DNA of 64,000 bases from Desmodesmus armatus. Taxonomy: Eukaryota; Chlorophyta; Chlorophyceae; Sphaeropleales; Scenedesmaceae. The position numbers were made by a program, and so were the translations under genes. Each line of letters begins with the position of its first letter. Positions within the stretch are counted from its first letter, which is position 1. A model generated the notes under the pieces. That model saw only the letters and a list, made by a program, of their open reading frames with translations, had not been told where the DNA came from and did not search any database. The stretch is from assembly GCA_007449985.2 (NCBI GenBank), contig VIIQ02000565.1, forward strand, positions 434,001-498,000, in the 5' to 3' direction. Positions 23,920 to 36,087 of the stretch are shown piece by piece.

Positions 23920-24243
23920 CTTAAGCTGTGCGTGTGTGTGATTTGTTACAAGAGGCCCCGTCAATTCGGGACTTAAGCTGCCGACCATTGGCAACCGGGC
24001 ACACCAATCCATTATGCCCCCCAAAGTAACATAGGCGCCACCAAAACTTCAGTCAGGTTCAGTGACAGGACAGTGGACACCTATGGGCACAACAAGGGTT
24101 TAGCAAGGGGCATGCATGCACATGACATGAAGCAAGCTAAGCACTGTCCATGGGCAAGGCATAGAGCTGTGCACACATCGCTTGCATGGTTCGTGCTAAT
24201 GTGCTATTTGAGAATCCTTTTGCAGCAGGAGCAGAGATGTTTT

Positions 24244-24501
24244 TCCCTCGTGGTGTAGTGGTTAAGCATGCCTGTCTTAGGGTCGGGAGACCTGGGTTCG
24301 AATCCCAGCGAGGGAGCCCCACCCCGGGGCTTATCGGGTACCGGAATTTACGTACTTGTGCGGGTGATCTCAATCGCCCACTCGAATGCGAAGAGGAAGG
24401 GTGCTAATATATGTGAAAGCCCCCATGAGCAGATCTGCTCGCTGGCCAGTGCCGGGGAAGAGGGTTAACCCCCTGCAATATTGGTATTGGTATTGGTTTT
24501 T
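24244..24501 (+). mobile_element. tRNA-derived SINE
   Basis: The head (24244-24315) resembles a tRNA: acceptor halves TCCCTCG and CGAGGGA, an A box TGGTGTAGTGG (24251-24261), a B box GGTTCGAATCC (24295-24305) and a paired T arm. The anticodon stem pairs poorly, so it is not a working tRNA. A ~160 bp body follows (GTGATCTCAATCGCCC, then GAGCAGATCTGCTC), ending in a TATTGG repeat tail at 24478-24500. RNA polymerase III promoter boxes plus a short 3' repeat tail are the hallmark of SINEs, mobilised in trans by LINEs. A related body lies at 51733-51903. Confidence 0.85.
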
Positions 24502-27462
24502 GATCGAGTCTTTTGAGAGCCAACTTGCCTGCCAGCATGCCTTGTCGGCCTACGTAATGGTATGGTCGGGTGCACTGTGGCACAGGTGTACATTGGGCTG
24601 TCACTTGTGTTTGAATGTGGGGCCCTGGCTTGGGGTGCACTGGCTTGTGGCTTGTGGAAGGTGTGCTCCTGCTGCCGAAGCTGCCGGTCACTGTGTGGGC
24701 AACCTAAAAGTATCTTGTGTAACAAGCAGGAGCAGTTGTTGCGCAATAAGGATGTCACATGTGGTTTGCCAGCTGACCCTGCACGGTGCTGGGCGGTCTG
24801 CCGTTTTGGCTCTGTGCAGTGTATGCATGTGGGTGTGGCGCGGGATTTTTTCTCGTAGGTGATAAGCTTTGCCCAGGCTGCTTGCCCAGGCTGTCACTTC
24901 AAAAAGCAGCCTAGTCACGCCTTTGGTTGGTTGTTTTACTGGTTTGCTATACCTGTGGCTGTACCTATTGCCCTTGCAATACGGCTCAGGTGCCATGGTG
25001 TGCTGGGGTGCGTGTCTGTGAGAGCGTGTCATTGACGAGTCTTGCTGGCATGGCGCTGGGGTTGTCGAAGGTCGGCTGCTACTAGTACAGCCGCCCAATC
25101 AGCAGCAGCAAGCCGCCTGCAAAGCATGGCTGTATTTGGTGTGTCGCAGCGTGACTCATTGGTGTGCCATACCTCCTGAAAGTGGCTGCCTTGTTTCACT
25201 TGATGTGGGTTTGGGTTAGCAGCAGCAGCAGCACAGGTGCCACCAGCGCAGAGGTGTTCGTGTTACAGCAGCCGTGGCATGCTAGAGAGTGCTGGCCCCA
25301 CACCAGCATCACCACAAGCAGCAGCAGCATCGTACGGTTGCAGTGCACGGTCGCAGGACATGCGCGGTCAGCACCAATGGCAGCAGTGCCAGCGGCGGCT
25401 GCATGCATTGGTGCGGCTGCTGCCGCTGCTCCTGGTGCTGCGGTGGTGGCTACACCACTGTCCTTCTGGTTGCTACAGGGCCAGGAGTTCTGAGCGGGTG
25501 CAACAGCAGTGCTGGCCACCGCCTCCACTTCTGTTGAGGTGTCTGCAGCACTAGATTGTGCTGCGCCTGCAGCAGCTCCATGGGAGGAAAAGCAGTAGCA
25601 GCAGCAGCTCTATGGGCAGAACAGCAGTAGCAGCGGCAGCTCTACGCGAAGAAAAGCAGTAGCAGCAGCAGCTTTATGGTGTCAAGCAGCAGCAGCAATC
25701 CTATGGGAGGAAAAGCAGTAGCAGCAGGAGGTCAGCTGGCAGGAGCCCGCGGGAGGGTGGTGGACAGCAGCCCATTGCCCCCCATCGCAGAACCTCTGCC
25801 GCAACGGTAGAAGCGAGTCAGAGTGCTGCAGCGGCAGCAGCAGCACTAGCAAATGTCAATCCACGCCGTCAGCGGCACTGGCGGCCAGCGCCGGGGACGA
25901 GCTGCACCAGCACTGGCAGCTTTGCAATCACTGCATGGCTCACCCTGCAGCAGCAGCTGCAGACTGGCAGCACCGTTGTTGTCGGTGTGTGGTCATTCTG
26001 GCATGCTGTGCGTGCTGTAGCAAGCGTCACTGGTGTGGGAATGTGACTGAATAACCGACTGGTTGGCTGTGACATGCCCCCAGTCGATAGCCGCACACTG
26101 CCTGCAAGCATGGGCAAGTTTTGCTGTGTCAATATCGTGGCACTTTTGACTTGGTGGTCAACCCTCTCGCTGGCATTGTCCAGCACATTTGCTTACGTAC
26201 TTCCCTGCAGTGAAGTACTGCTGCTGCTTTTGGCCCACAAGGTGCTTTATGGGTGCAGCAAGATGGCCCCAGCAGCTGGGGTGTTGAGTGTGATGGCCAG
26301 CTGCTGCTGCAGCAGCAATGCATGTGTTGTGCGCTTCTATCTGCTGTGCCTGTGGTGTGCATGTCTTGCAATCTCACCAGCGTGCTGCCAGCAGGTTTTG
26401 CAGTGGAAGTTTTGGCTGGGACATCCATGCTTGCATTGCTAGTAGCACCTTGATGCTCAGTAGCTACGCAAGAATCGCAGTATTCCTCATTTTATGGCAT
26501 CTAGATGAGATCTGTAAGGCGTACGCGTGTTGGTCCCTGCTGCTTTGTTTCAGCTGGCAACATGCAGACACAAGCTCTCTCCAACACAGACAAATCCATT
26601 TGGGTGTGGTTTGACAGGCTATCTCAATGCGACTCTGCATGAACGCTGAATTCCTGCCCGTCATCCCCCGTGATCATGCACACAGACAACAGCACATTCA
26701 CTCTGAGGCAGGAGCTTCCACATCGCCAGTGAGCAATAGGTGAAGCTAAAGTGATTTGACTTGGTGGCAGAAGCGTTCTCTTCGCACGACACATGTTATG
26801 AAGTATGACAAGTTACATTAAACCCGTTCTTTTCACTGCACGCTGGCACATATACTCGCACCTGACCCTAGCTTATCAAGTTATGCCTGTGCTCTCCATC
26901 CTTGTTTTGTTTATTCTCCAGTCTGTCGAACACTTGTACACCACGGACTCGGTCAGGGCGGGCTGGAGTTTCGTTAGTGGCGGAAAGGCCTGTCTCCGTG
27001 TGGTGAGCCTACTAGTTGGCACAAAAGTATGCATTGTATATACCGTAGATCAGCAGCGTGAAATGTCATTCTGGTATGGCTTGCAGCAGCAGCTCCCGCA
27101 ATCGTAGTTCCATGTCAGCTCAAAAGAGCTCCTGACTGCTTGGAACACATGACACTGCAGCTGACACCAAATTTCTTCTTTTTATTCTGTATCATGCAGC
27201 CCTTGAGAGCCTCCTGCTTCATTCTGGCGAGCCAACCCCCACCATCTGACAACCATGAAGGAAGGCTTCTGTCAAGGGCAAGCAACCGGCAAAGAACATT
27301 GACAAGAATCCTTCAGAAAGAGCAGATGAATTCATGAAATGATGGTGCGTCTTGGCACTGCTGCCTTATGGCTGGTTTGGACGAAGGCACTAGCAGAGCG
27401 GCAGCAGAAAGCAGGAACAACTGAGTGGGTGGTTGTATGGCTGTATTTCTTGGTTTCAGCCT
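24502..27462. other. No gene recognised; contains a small minisatellite
   Basis: CAG-rich stretches to about 26450, then more AT-rich DNA. Open frames are short and repetitive, and no conserved motif or ordered splice sites were found. Confidence 0.45.
25571..25726. repeat. ~40 bp minisatellite, about four units
   Basis: Units of the form GCAGCTCTATGGG followed by an A/G-rich stretch and AGCAGTAGCAGCAG repeat head to tail with substitutions. Confidence 0.75.
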
Positions 27463-29947
27463 GTGTGGTTGCTTGGTGGTCAGCACAGGCGCAATTCAAA
27501 TGGGCACGCGGTGCGCTGCAGGCCTGCGTCTGTGTATTGACCTGTCTTGCCGGCCCTTCTCTGGCAAGACATGCTGGCTACGGGGGGAGTGTTTGCCCCC
27601 CCCCCCCCCCCGGCGTTGCATTGTCCCCCTCTAACCTTCGGCTTGGAGGGCAAGGCAATGCACTGATGTCAGACACCAGCACCCTCACAATAGAGGCCTT
27701 CAGCGCCGATCTCTTTCCTCTGTTTCCTTCCCTTGTGGTCAGCGGCAGCAGTAGCATCCCGGCCTAGCATGCATGCCTCCCACCCCTCCCTTTTGGCGGC
27801 AGCAGCATCTAGCCTAGCCTGCATGCCACCCACCCCTTCCCAGTCAATAGCCTCAGGTGTGGTTGCTTGGTGGTCAGCACAGGCGCAATTCAAATGGGCA
27901 CGCGGTGCGCTGTAGGCCTGCGTCTGTGTATTGACCTGTCTTGCCGGCCCTTCTCTGGCAAGACATGCTGGCTACGGGGGGACTGTTTGCCCCCCCCGGC
28001 GTTGCATTGTCCCCCTCTAACCTTCGGCTTGGAGGGCAAGGCAATGCACTGATGTCAGACACCGTGCTGGCAGCACCCTCACAATAGAGGCCTTCAGCGC
28101 CGATCATTTTCCTCTGTTTCCTTCCCTTGTGGTCAGTGGCAGCAGCAGCATCCCAGCCTAGCATGCATGCCTCCCACCTCTTCCCAGTCAATAGCTTGTG
28201 TGGTTGCTTGGTGGTCAGCACAGGCGTAATTCAAATGGGCACGCGGTGCGCTGCAGGCCTGCGTCTGTGTATTGACCTGTCTTGCCGGCCCTTCTCTGGC
28301 AAGACATGCTGGCTACGGGGGGAGTGTTTGCCGCCCCCCCCCCCCCCCGGCGTTGCATTGTCCCCCTCTAACCTTCGGCTTGGAGGGCAAGGCAATGCAC
28401 TGATGTCAGACACCAGCACCCTCACAATAGAGGCCTTTAGCGCCGATCTCTTTCCTCTGTTTCCTTCCCTTGTGGTCAGTGGCAGCAGCAGCATCCCAGC
28501 CTAGCATGCATGCCTCCCACCTCTTCCCAGTCAATAGCTTGTGTGGTGGCTTGGTGGTCAGCACAGGCGCAATTCAAATGGGCACGTGGTGCGCTGCAGG
28601 CCTGCGTCTGTGTATCGACCTGTCTTGCCGGCCCTTCTCTGGCAAGTCATGCTGGCTACGGGGGGAGTGTTTGCCCCCCCGGCGTTGTATTGTCACCCTC
28701 TAACCTTCGGCTTGGAGGGCAAGGCAATGCACTGATGTCAGACACCAGCACCCTCACAATAGAGGCCTTTAGCGCCGATCTCTTTCCTCTGTTTCCTTCC
28801 CTTGTGGTCAGTGGCAGCAGCAGCATCCCAGCCTAGCATGCATGCCTCCCACCTCTTCCCAGTCAATAGCTTGTGTGGTGGCTTGGTGGTCAGCACAGGC
28901 GCAATTCAAATGGGCACGTGGTGCGCTGCAGGCCTGCGTCTGTGTATTGACCTGTCTTGCCGGCCCTTCTCTGGCAAGACATGCTGGCTACGGGGACGGC
29001 AGTGGGTGCCTCCCCGGCGTTGCATGGCCCCCCTATGGTTTTCGATCCATTGTGGTAAGGCCATGCACTGATGCCAGACACCAGCACCCTCACAATAGAG
29101 GCCTTTAGCGCCAATCTCTTTCTCCCGTTTCCTTCCCTTTGGTCAGCGGCAGCAGCAGGCTAGCTAATTTCCCAGTCTCCGCCTGCATGTCACCCACCCC
29201 TCCCTTGCTCAGCAGCTTGTGACAGCCCTTGTGGTTGCTTGGTGGTCAGCACAGGCATGTCTATGTCTGTGTAGTGACCTGTCTTGCTCGTCCTTTTTTG
29301 GCAAGACTTGCTGGCTTTGGGGGGACGGCAGTACTTGTCTCCCCGGCTCTGCATTGCCCCCCAATGGACTACGGTCTGCGGATCTGGTTGTCGATGTCAA
29401 TTCTCATTGATCTTGCATCAATCGTTGATATCAAACTGATCTATTGGGCAAGGCAATGCACTGATGCCAGACACCAGCACCCTTACAGTAGAGGCCTTGA
29501 GCGCCGATTTCTTTCCCCTGTTTCCTTCCCTGTTGGTCAGCGGCAGCAGCAGCTTTTCAGCCTAGGTTGCATGCCACCCACCCCTCTCTTTTGGCGGCAG
29601 CAGCAGCATCCCAGCCTAGCCTGCATGCCACCCACCCCTCCCTAGTCAACAGCATGTGTGGTTGCTTGGTGGTCGGCACAGGCGCAATTCAAATGGGCAT
29701 ATGGTGCGCTGGGTGCCTGCGTCGGTGTATTGACCTGTCTTGCCGACCCTTCTCTGGCAAGACATGCTGGCTACGGGGCAGTTGTTGTCGCCCCGGCTCT
29801 GCATTGCCCCCCTTTGGTCTCCGGATCTTAGGGCAAAGGCCTTGCACTGATGTCAGACACCAACAGCCTCAGACTAGAGGCCTTGAGCGCCGATCTCTTT
29901 CCCCTGGTTCCTTCCCTGTTGGTCAGCGGCAGCAGCAGCATGATTGG
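27463..29947. repeat. Satellite-like array, seven units of ~330-425 bp
   Basis: Units begin near 27463, 27857, 28198, 28542, 28873, 29230 and 29656 with TGTGGTTGCTTGGTGGTC or a close variant. Each contains a block with GCAATTCAAATGGGC, the stem-loop TGTCTTGCC/GGCAAGACA, a C-run of very variable length (about 2 to 16), a block ending in GAGGCCTT and a GGCAGCAGCAG stretch. The first five units are most alike. The sixth carries a unique insertion (29385-29450) and the seventh has diverged. Reading frames across units are not conserved, so it is probably non-coding. Confidence 0.9.
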
Positions 29948-30100
29948 TTTGTTGTGTTGTGGGCCTGGTAGAGCGAGCCTCCACGAGGCGGGCCTGGGCA
30001 ACGGTGCTGAAACATGCACCGGCGAATCTTACGCTCTCTAGTCGTTGTGTACCAGCTGCAATCGAGTTGGCAGTCCCATGTGTGCCAAGCCTCAGCTGTA

Positions 30101-30215
30101 CCGTACTGCCACGCGTGGTTCGAGGAAGTGTGAGTGGATGTTTTCTGCAGCATTCGGTATTTCGCAAGTTTTTGAAAAATTAATATTAAATTTTTGAACG
30201 ACGCGTGGCAGGTAG
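30101..30215. mobile_element. Short TIR element related to 4345-4731
   Basis: The left end CCGTACTGCCACGCGTGG (30101) differs from the 4345 element by two bases and is preceded by TA. The right end (about 30195-30215) keeps TTGAACGACGCGTGGCAG but is diverged beyond that. The interior shares GAGGAAGTGTGAGTGG and a TTCG-TATTTCGCA block with the right part of the larger element. Confidence 0.75.
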
Positions 30216-31456
30216 TGCGCGGCTACAAATTTGTCAGGCAGTTGTTGCCACTTTCAGTCCCATTGGCAGATGAGCTGATGGCTTGATGATATGCCAGTGT
30301 TGCCGCACTGCGCAAGTCCGGTGAGGCCATGGCCCCACCACAGTCAAGGGCAGCTGTACTACTACTGAGTGTCACGTCAGCACCTTCCTCCTTACTGGTT
30401 ACAGATGTGCTGCTGAGCTCATGTACTATATGAGTCATAGTGAATGCTGCTGTGCATTGCTGCACTGTGTTGTCCATAACTGAAAAGAGCGAAGGTGACC
30501 CTGTGATGAACTTGCTGGGGTCATTTTGAACGATCGATCTCCGGCAAGAAAGGATTGTTGCCATCAACACATCTCGATATCGAGATACGACGCTGACAGT
30601 CAACTCATTTCAAACTGACAGGAAGGAACTTTGCGCTTCCTTTGAAAAATGATCGCCTGCATCAGCCAGCTTGCATAGCCCGCCATGGCACCTGCCCACT
30701 TCACACAAATCCAGCCTCACCCTCCACCAGCAAGGCATGCAGATGCACATGATGCAGGGTAGTGCAGTGCCAAAATCGGGCAATGAGCGCTTGGAAAGTA
30801 TGACACATTGTCCCCGCTACCGTGTTCGGCATTGTATCAACAGCCCTGAAGCTGCAGATGCGCAGGCTGGGTCTTGCCAACATAGCCTTGAACAACCGCT
30901 CAACGACAGTCCGGTGCCATAGGGCACACTGTGCAGGCAAAGTGCTGAGTGACACCAAACAACAACAGCAACACAACTGCATGCTAAGAGTCACAGGGTC
31001 ACCAACTTCAGTCAAGGATTCTTCTTGACAACACCCATCAGCACATCACATGGCCACACAGCTGGGCCAGTGTCACATAGGTGCACCAGTATTCAACAGC
31101 ACGGCACGCATGGAACCTTGGATCACTGCAGACAAACATGGGTGTCTCGATCATCAGGGGGCACAGCTGCAAACAAACCAAGGCATGGTCACAGCCCAAA
31201 AACTTGCGCAGCAGTTGGACAAGTGCATGCAAATGACGGCAGCATCCCCCGCTGAAATCTCAGCGGCAATGACAGCAGAATCACCACAGAGAGCCTAGAC
31301 ACAGTTGCCGCACAATGATGTAGCAGCCCAACCACCTCATGGCTGGCTACTTGCAACTGCACAGCTTCCATTCCCGTACACAACAAGACCCAGTCGCAGG
31401 ACCAACTTCACAGTACACACAGCCAAGATGTGTACTGCAGGGCAGCCGTAGCCGCC
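30216..31456. other. No gene recognised
   Basis: Lower-GC DNA between the TIR element and the stop codon of the next gene. Minus-strand frames (such as 30223-30603) are open but have no recognisable motif, conventional start or splice chain. Part of it is probably the 3' UTR of the minus-strand gene that ends at 31457. Confidence 0.4.
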
Positions 31457-34400
31457 TCACCACATCAGCGCCTGGCCTCCTGCTGCTGCCACTTCGTAGT
31501 CCCCTGAGTACACGTCCTGGTCCGACACACGTGCATCACGTACTGAAGAGCCGTTCATGTATGAGGCCCCATCCATGCTGCTGCCTGCAGGTGCTGCTGC
31601 TGCAAACACCTCGACTTCTGCACCAGCTTCTGTAGGACTGTCAGCTGCCACTTCAGGACCCCTGTAACACACAGAACGGCATGGCACAGCACAGCACATG
31701 CACCTTGTCACCAACAGCTGCGATGATAAAGTAAGCTCAACGTAGCTGTTCACCTGCTCACAATGCAAAGCACAACATGTGGTTGTTGAGAACTACAGGT
31801 AATCAATGCAAACTCCATACAAGTTGTCAGGGCATAGGTGGGTGAAGGAAGCTCCATGTACGCTGTTAACTCGCTCGCAATGCAAAGCACCAGTTGTGGT
31901 TGTTGACGGCTGCAGGTAATCAATGCAAACTTCATCCAAGTCGTCAGGGCATGGCCAGCATTGACCCCCAGCACATTTTAGCAGCTGCATCCAGCTCCCG
32001 ACCCACCTGGGTATCAACTGCGTGAAGTAGGGATGGCTGCTGGTGAGGGGTAGGTTCTTGTAGCTGCTGAACCCGTCAGCAAGCTTCCGCAGGGCTTCAT
32101 CAGACAGCCTGGCAACCTTGGCGGGCGCCTGCAGGGCACAGGGGGGGCAAGACGCAAGCGCAAAGGGGGGGGAGGAATGTGTTGCTTCCAGTGTGCCTGG
32201 GTAGTTGTAGTGGCGTGACTTTCAACAGCCCCAGTCTTGCAGCGGAGGGGAGTGGAGGGGAGGCCTTGAAGGGGCCTTGGTATGACAGCCTTGCTCACCT
32301 TGGCAGGTATGTGCTAGCAAGGAGGAGGAGCAAGGTCGCCAGGGCTGACTAATAAGGCAAGGCATGCTGTACCTGCCTTGACAAGCTTGCATGTGTGATA
32401 CGCCCCCTGCTCCTGCAGACCCCACGATCAACAGATATAGGCATCTCTCCTGCATTGTTGTATCGGTGCGAGGTACCATTGATTAGGAAGCAAGGTTCAA
32501 CACAGAAAGCTGTTCCTCACCTGAGGCAGTACAGGACCTGCCGGCTGCTGCTGCTGTTGCTGCTGCAAGTGCTGCTCTTCCCACTGCTGCTGCTGCCGTG
32601 ACTCCATCGCATCGTCCTCCGCGTCCGCCCCGCCGCAGCCAAAGCACCCAAACAGCCCCCCGCCGCTGCTCTTCTTTTTCTTAGCCGGCGGCTGCGGCGG
32701 CAGCTGCTGCTGCACGACAGGCTGCTGCTGTACGGGCTGCGGGTTTGCTGCTTGGTCCGCATCATACTGCGCCTTCTGCCGCATGTATGCTGCGTGCTGA
32801 GCCTGGTACTGCTGCTGCAGCCGCAGGTTGGGGTTTTGCAGCCATTGGAGATACAGCGCGTGGGCGCCGGCTCGCCAGGGGGCCTGCTTAGCGCTGCTGC
32901 CGTCTTCGAAAGCTGCCAGGAGAGATTGGCTGAACATGGACTCTGTGGGGTGGGGGCTGGTGAGGGGGACGTAGCCAGATGATGGCACCACGAAGGGCTC
33001 TGCAGGAGAGATAGGGACCGTAGGGGGGCAGGAAAGCAGAAGACGGCGGTCAGCACACTGTATTCAGCGGGAACAGAAGGCGCCGTAGTTGGTGGTGGCA
33101 GAGCAAGTCGAGCTGATTGCAGGAATACAGTTTCAACGGGCAACTCCAGGTCAGATTACCTCGAGGGTACCCCCTCTCGCAGGCAGACCAGAGTGCAGCA
33201 CGTCCCTCTCCCAGCGCAAAGAGGGCTGCTGCGCGTCGTTGTGCTCCTGCTGCTGCCAAATGCACCGTGAACAAGACTGCTTTTCTCACTGCTTTCACCA
33301 CAACACTGGCCGTGGCTGACTGTATCCTGTATTGCCCTGAGCCCCTGCATTCATCCTTTCCGATCCCTGTAACCCCTACGCACAACTCCTATACTAACCT
33401 ACCTTCGAACTCGTCCAGCCAGGCGCGCTGCGTGTCTGTCCAGTGAAACCGCCACGGCCCCGTCACATCCCTCTCCAACCAGGGGCTCGCCCCAGCCCCA
33501 GGCAGGTCCAGAAACAGCCACTGGCGAAATACACATGCTAGGCAGGCTGTGACACCGACACACTGGCAACATCACCCCTGATCCCTGCCATCTCCCCTCC
33601 CCCCTAAAGACCTTGCACATACGCACCTTCAAACTCGTCCAGCCAGGCGCGCTGCGTGTCCGTCCAGTGAAACCTCCATGGCCCAGTCACATCCCTCTCC
33701 AGCCATGGGCTCGCCCCCGCACCAGGCAGGTCCTGGAACAGCCGCTGCAGCGACTGCTGGCAGTCTGCTGCATACAGCCCGCTGCAGCTCATGTGACTGG
33801 TCCACATGAGGGCGATGTCCAGGGGAGGGATGGGATGCTGCAGCTCCAGGTGGTGCTTGCGCAGCAGCAGGAACTTGGCATACCTGCGCGCATGCATGCA
33901 GGCGGTGCGCACACACAGGCACAGGACAGTGAGGGGCTATGCAAACTTCGAATGCGCAGGCTGTGGGAGGGAGGGGTGAGGGAGGGGGTGCTGCAGCTCC
34001 AGGTGGTGCTTGCGCAGCAGCAGGAACTTGGCATACCTGCACGTATGCAGGCGGGCACAGGACAGTGAGGGGCTATGCAAACGCCGCATCCACAGGCTTG
34101 GGAGGGGGGGGGGTATGGGGTGCTGCAGCTCCAGGTGGTGCTTGCGCAGCAGCAGGAACTTGGCACACCTGCGCGCAGGCAGGCGGTGTGCGCAAATAGG
34201 TACATGACAGTGAGCGCCTCTGCACACTTCGCATGCGCAGGCTTTGGCATACCTGCGCGCATGCAGGTGGTTCAGACACAGGCAGAAGCTCAGCGCTGCT
34301 GCCACAGCGGGGGCTCACAAGCTGAGGAAGGGGCTCACACAAATAGCACAGCTGTGTTTCTTGAGTGTGTGGCTGCTGAGTGGTTGACTGTGTGCAACCA

Positions 34401-36087
34401 CAGCAGTACAGCAAGATGCAGCTGTGCTGCCCAGCTAATCTGTTACGAAGACACATGATGCACCCATGATACGCCGCAGCACTTGAAAATGCTGTAGCTG
34501 ACAGACTGCAGAGTGATGCTCGCATGCCTAGGGATCTTGCACGTGTGTGAAACTCAAGCTTGCCCATACTTTCACCTGCATCTCCAGAACCGTCCCAGCA
34601 ACAACCCCAGCTGGCCCCACCCACCTGTCCACAGCCCTGCTGAGGAACGGCCGGCTGATATACGCAGCTCGCAGCAGCTGGTGTGTGAACACTGGCACCC
34701 GCACTGCCACAGCCGCCAGATCAGCTGCTAGGTGGCTCCTAAACCCTGCTGTCTGACTGCCGGGCGCACTGGGAGGCCAGTACTGCTCGCTGGGATACGC
34801 CTTGCGCCACAGTGCTGCTGTGGATGCGCCTGCTGCATCACTGCCGTCGCTGAACGAGAAGGCTTGCCGGGGAGAGACGTGCAGGACGGACGCATGGGCG
34901 CCAGACTGCGCCCGAAGGTCCCTGCAATCAGTATTGCAGATAAGCACGGGGGTGTTGGGGACAGAGACCTGAGCCACAGGGGAGCCGAGTCTGAGGCTGG
35001 GTGACAGTAGCAGACCTTAGTAAAGCAGTGCGGTAAAGGAGCCAGGAGCTCATGCAGCATGCAAACCTACATTCAGGAGGGCAAGACAAAAATCAAAAAT
35101 TGTCAAGAGACCCATGTGAAATCAGAACAGCAAGGCGATCAAGCACACCTGCAGTCTGCTGCGTATGCCTCTGGCTGTAGCCTGTGCAGGTGCCAGAACA
35201 GGGCGATGTCCAGCGGGGGCACCAGGTGGCTGTAGCCCTGGGGCCCACCTGCTACAGCCTGCTGCTGGGCCACCAGAGGCAGCCAGAGCTTCTCATAGCG
35301 GCGGAGGGACTCCTTGAGAGTGTCGCCCTGGCACAGCCCACCTGGGGCGAGAAAAGTGGCAGGAGGGGGGGTGAGGAAGAGAAGTGTTGGCACAGGGAGC
35401 ACGTGCGCGCTGCACTAGTGATAGTGTGACATTGTGGGTATTGCTGGGACATTGAGGATGTCGCCCTGGCACAGCCGATCCCTTGACTGATGTAATTAAT
35501 ATCCAATGCAGTCTATGGGTGCTTGCTGGGTGGTAGGTTTGAAGAAGCAAGAGGCATGTGCCCCTTGTGAAACCTTTCTGAAGCACAGAGGAGGGGAAAG
35601 GGGAGGTTACTAGGGAAAGTGTAATGGCAGGATGGGGGAAGTGAAGTGAAGCAGGGGCGCCAGAGGCAGGAAGTGGAAAGTTGGAAGATGGGGAGGGGGT
35701 GTCGCAGGCAGAGGTTGTGCCAGGTTGCAAAGACAGCATGGGAGGGTGCACAAAAGGATCTTGCAGCCTTTCAACACATTTGCAACGAACTTGGTATGGC
35801 ATTGTCCTTCTTGCACTGCTGTTGTCTTGTGGAATGGTAGGGTTGAGGCCAACAGCCTGGCGCTTACCTCTAGGGAAGGCGTCAACGGCATGCAGCAGCA
35901 CCATCTGCTGCACAGCCAGGGAGACCAGCTGCTGCATGACTGGCAGAGCTTTGATCTCTGTCCAGGTCTTGGCATAGCGCACTGTTGGTGCTGTGTCTAC
36001 TGTCCCTGCTGTTGCACTGTACTCTCTGAGGATCCTGGCCCCGACAGGCGCCCATCCAAAGGCGTGCCGGTTATCAGAGTCACCCAT
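31457..36087 (-). CDS. DUF1399 / glycine-rich-domain (GRDP-like) protein
   Basis: Seven minus-strand exons join in phase: 36087-35868, 35341-35149, 34921-34625, 33883-33627, 32999-32521, 32128-32007 and 31661-31457, giving about 590 residues from an ATG at 36087 to TGA. Two copies of the family signature are present: VPPLDIALFWHLHRLQP...YAADC in exon 2 and IPPLDIALMWTSHM...YAADC in exon 4. Both precede blocks with LERDVTGPWRFHW and WLDEFEG. The C-terminal third is Gln-rich, with a Lys run and a short Gly/Cys patch (GLFGCFGCGG). Plant members (GRDP1/2) are linked to stress and hormone responses, but their biochemical role is not settled, so no function is inferred. It diverges from the gene at 36522. 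Partial copies of exon 4 lie in both flanking introns. Confidence 0.85.
31738..31955. repeat. ~115 bp direct repeat in the last GRDP-like intron
   Basis: Two units (about 31738-31845 and 31853-31955) share CAATGCAAAGCAC, GTGGTTGTTGA and CAGGTAATCAATGCAAAC with moderate divergence. Confidence 0.7.
33403..33525 (-). pseudogene. Copy of the 3' edge of GRDP-like exon 4, with its donor
   Basis: On the minus strand this reads LDLPGAGASPWLERDVTGPW and onward to DEFE, then a GTAGGT donor, matching the end of the real exon (33627 onward). An AG before the copy gives a possible acceptor, but the phase does not fit the neighbouring exons, so it is more likely a decayed duplicate than an alternative exon. 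Confidence 0.7.
33960..34265 (-). repeat. Tandem copies of the 5' edge of GRDP-like exon 4, with its acceptor
   Basis: The segment that encodes RYAKFLLLRKHHLELQHP together with its upstream CAG acceptor (real copy 33830-33900) recurs at about 33985-34045 and 34115-34175. A remnant with GGCATACCTGCGCGCATGC lies near 34245. The spacing is 153 and 132 bp. The copies lie in the intron immediately upstream of the real exon. Confidence 0.85.

Noticed and set aside
24244..24315. A functional tRNA gene (anticodon CTT by position)
   Set aside because: The acceptor and T arms pair and both promoter boxes are perfect, but the anticodon stem has mismatches and the sequence continues into a body with a TATTGG tail. 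It is better read as a SINE head.
30223..30603. Minus-strand open frame next to the TIR element as a transposase remnant (also 5073-5375 near the other element)
   Set aside because: No DDE/D motif, no similarity between the two frames that I could see, and no start codon of the usual kind.
33403..33525. Alternative (mutually exclusive) exon of the GRDP-like gene
   Set aside because: The only nearby acceptor gives the wrong phase with either neighbour, so inclusion or exchange would shift the frame.
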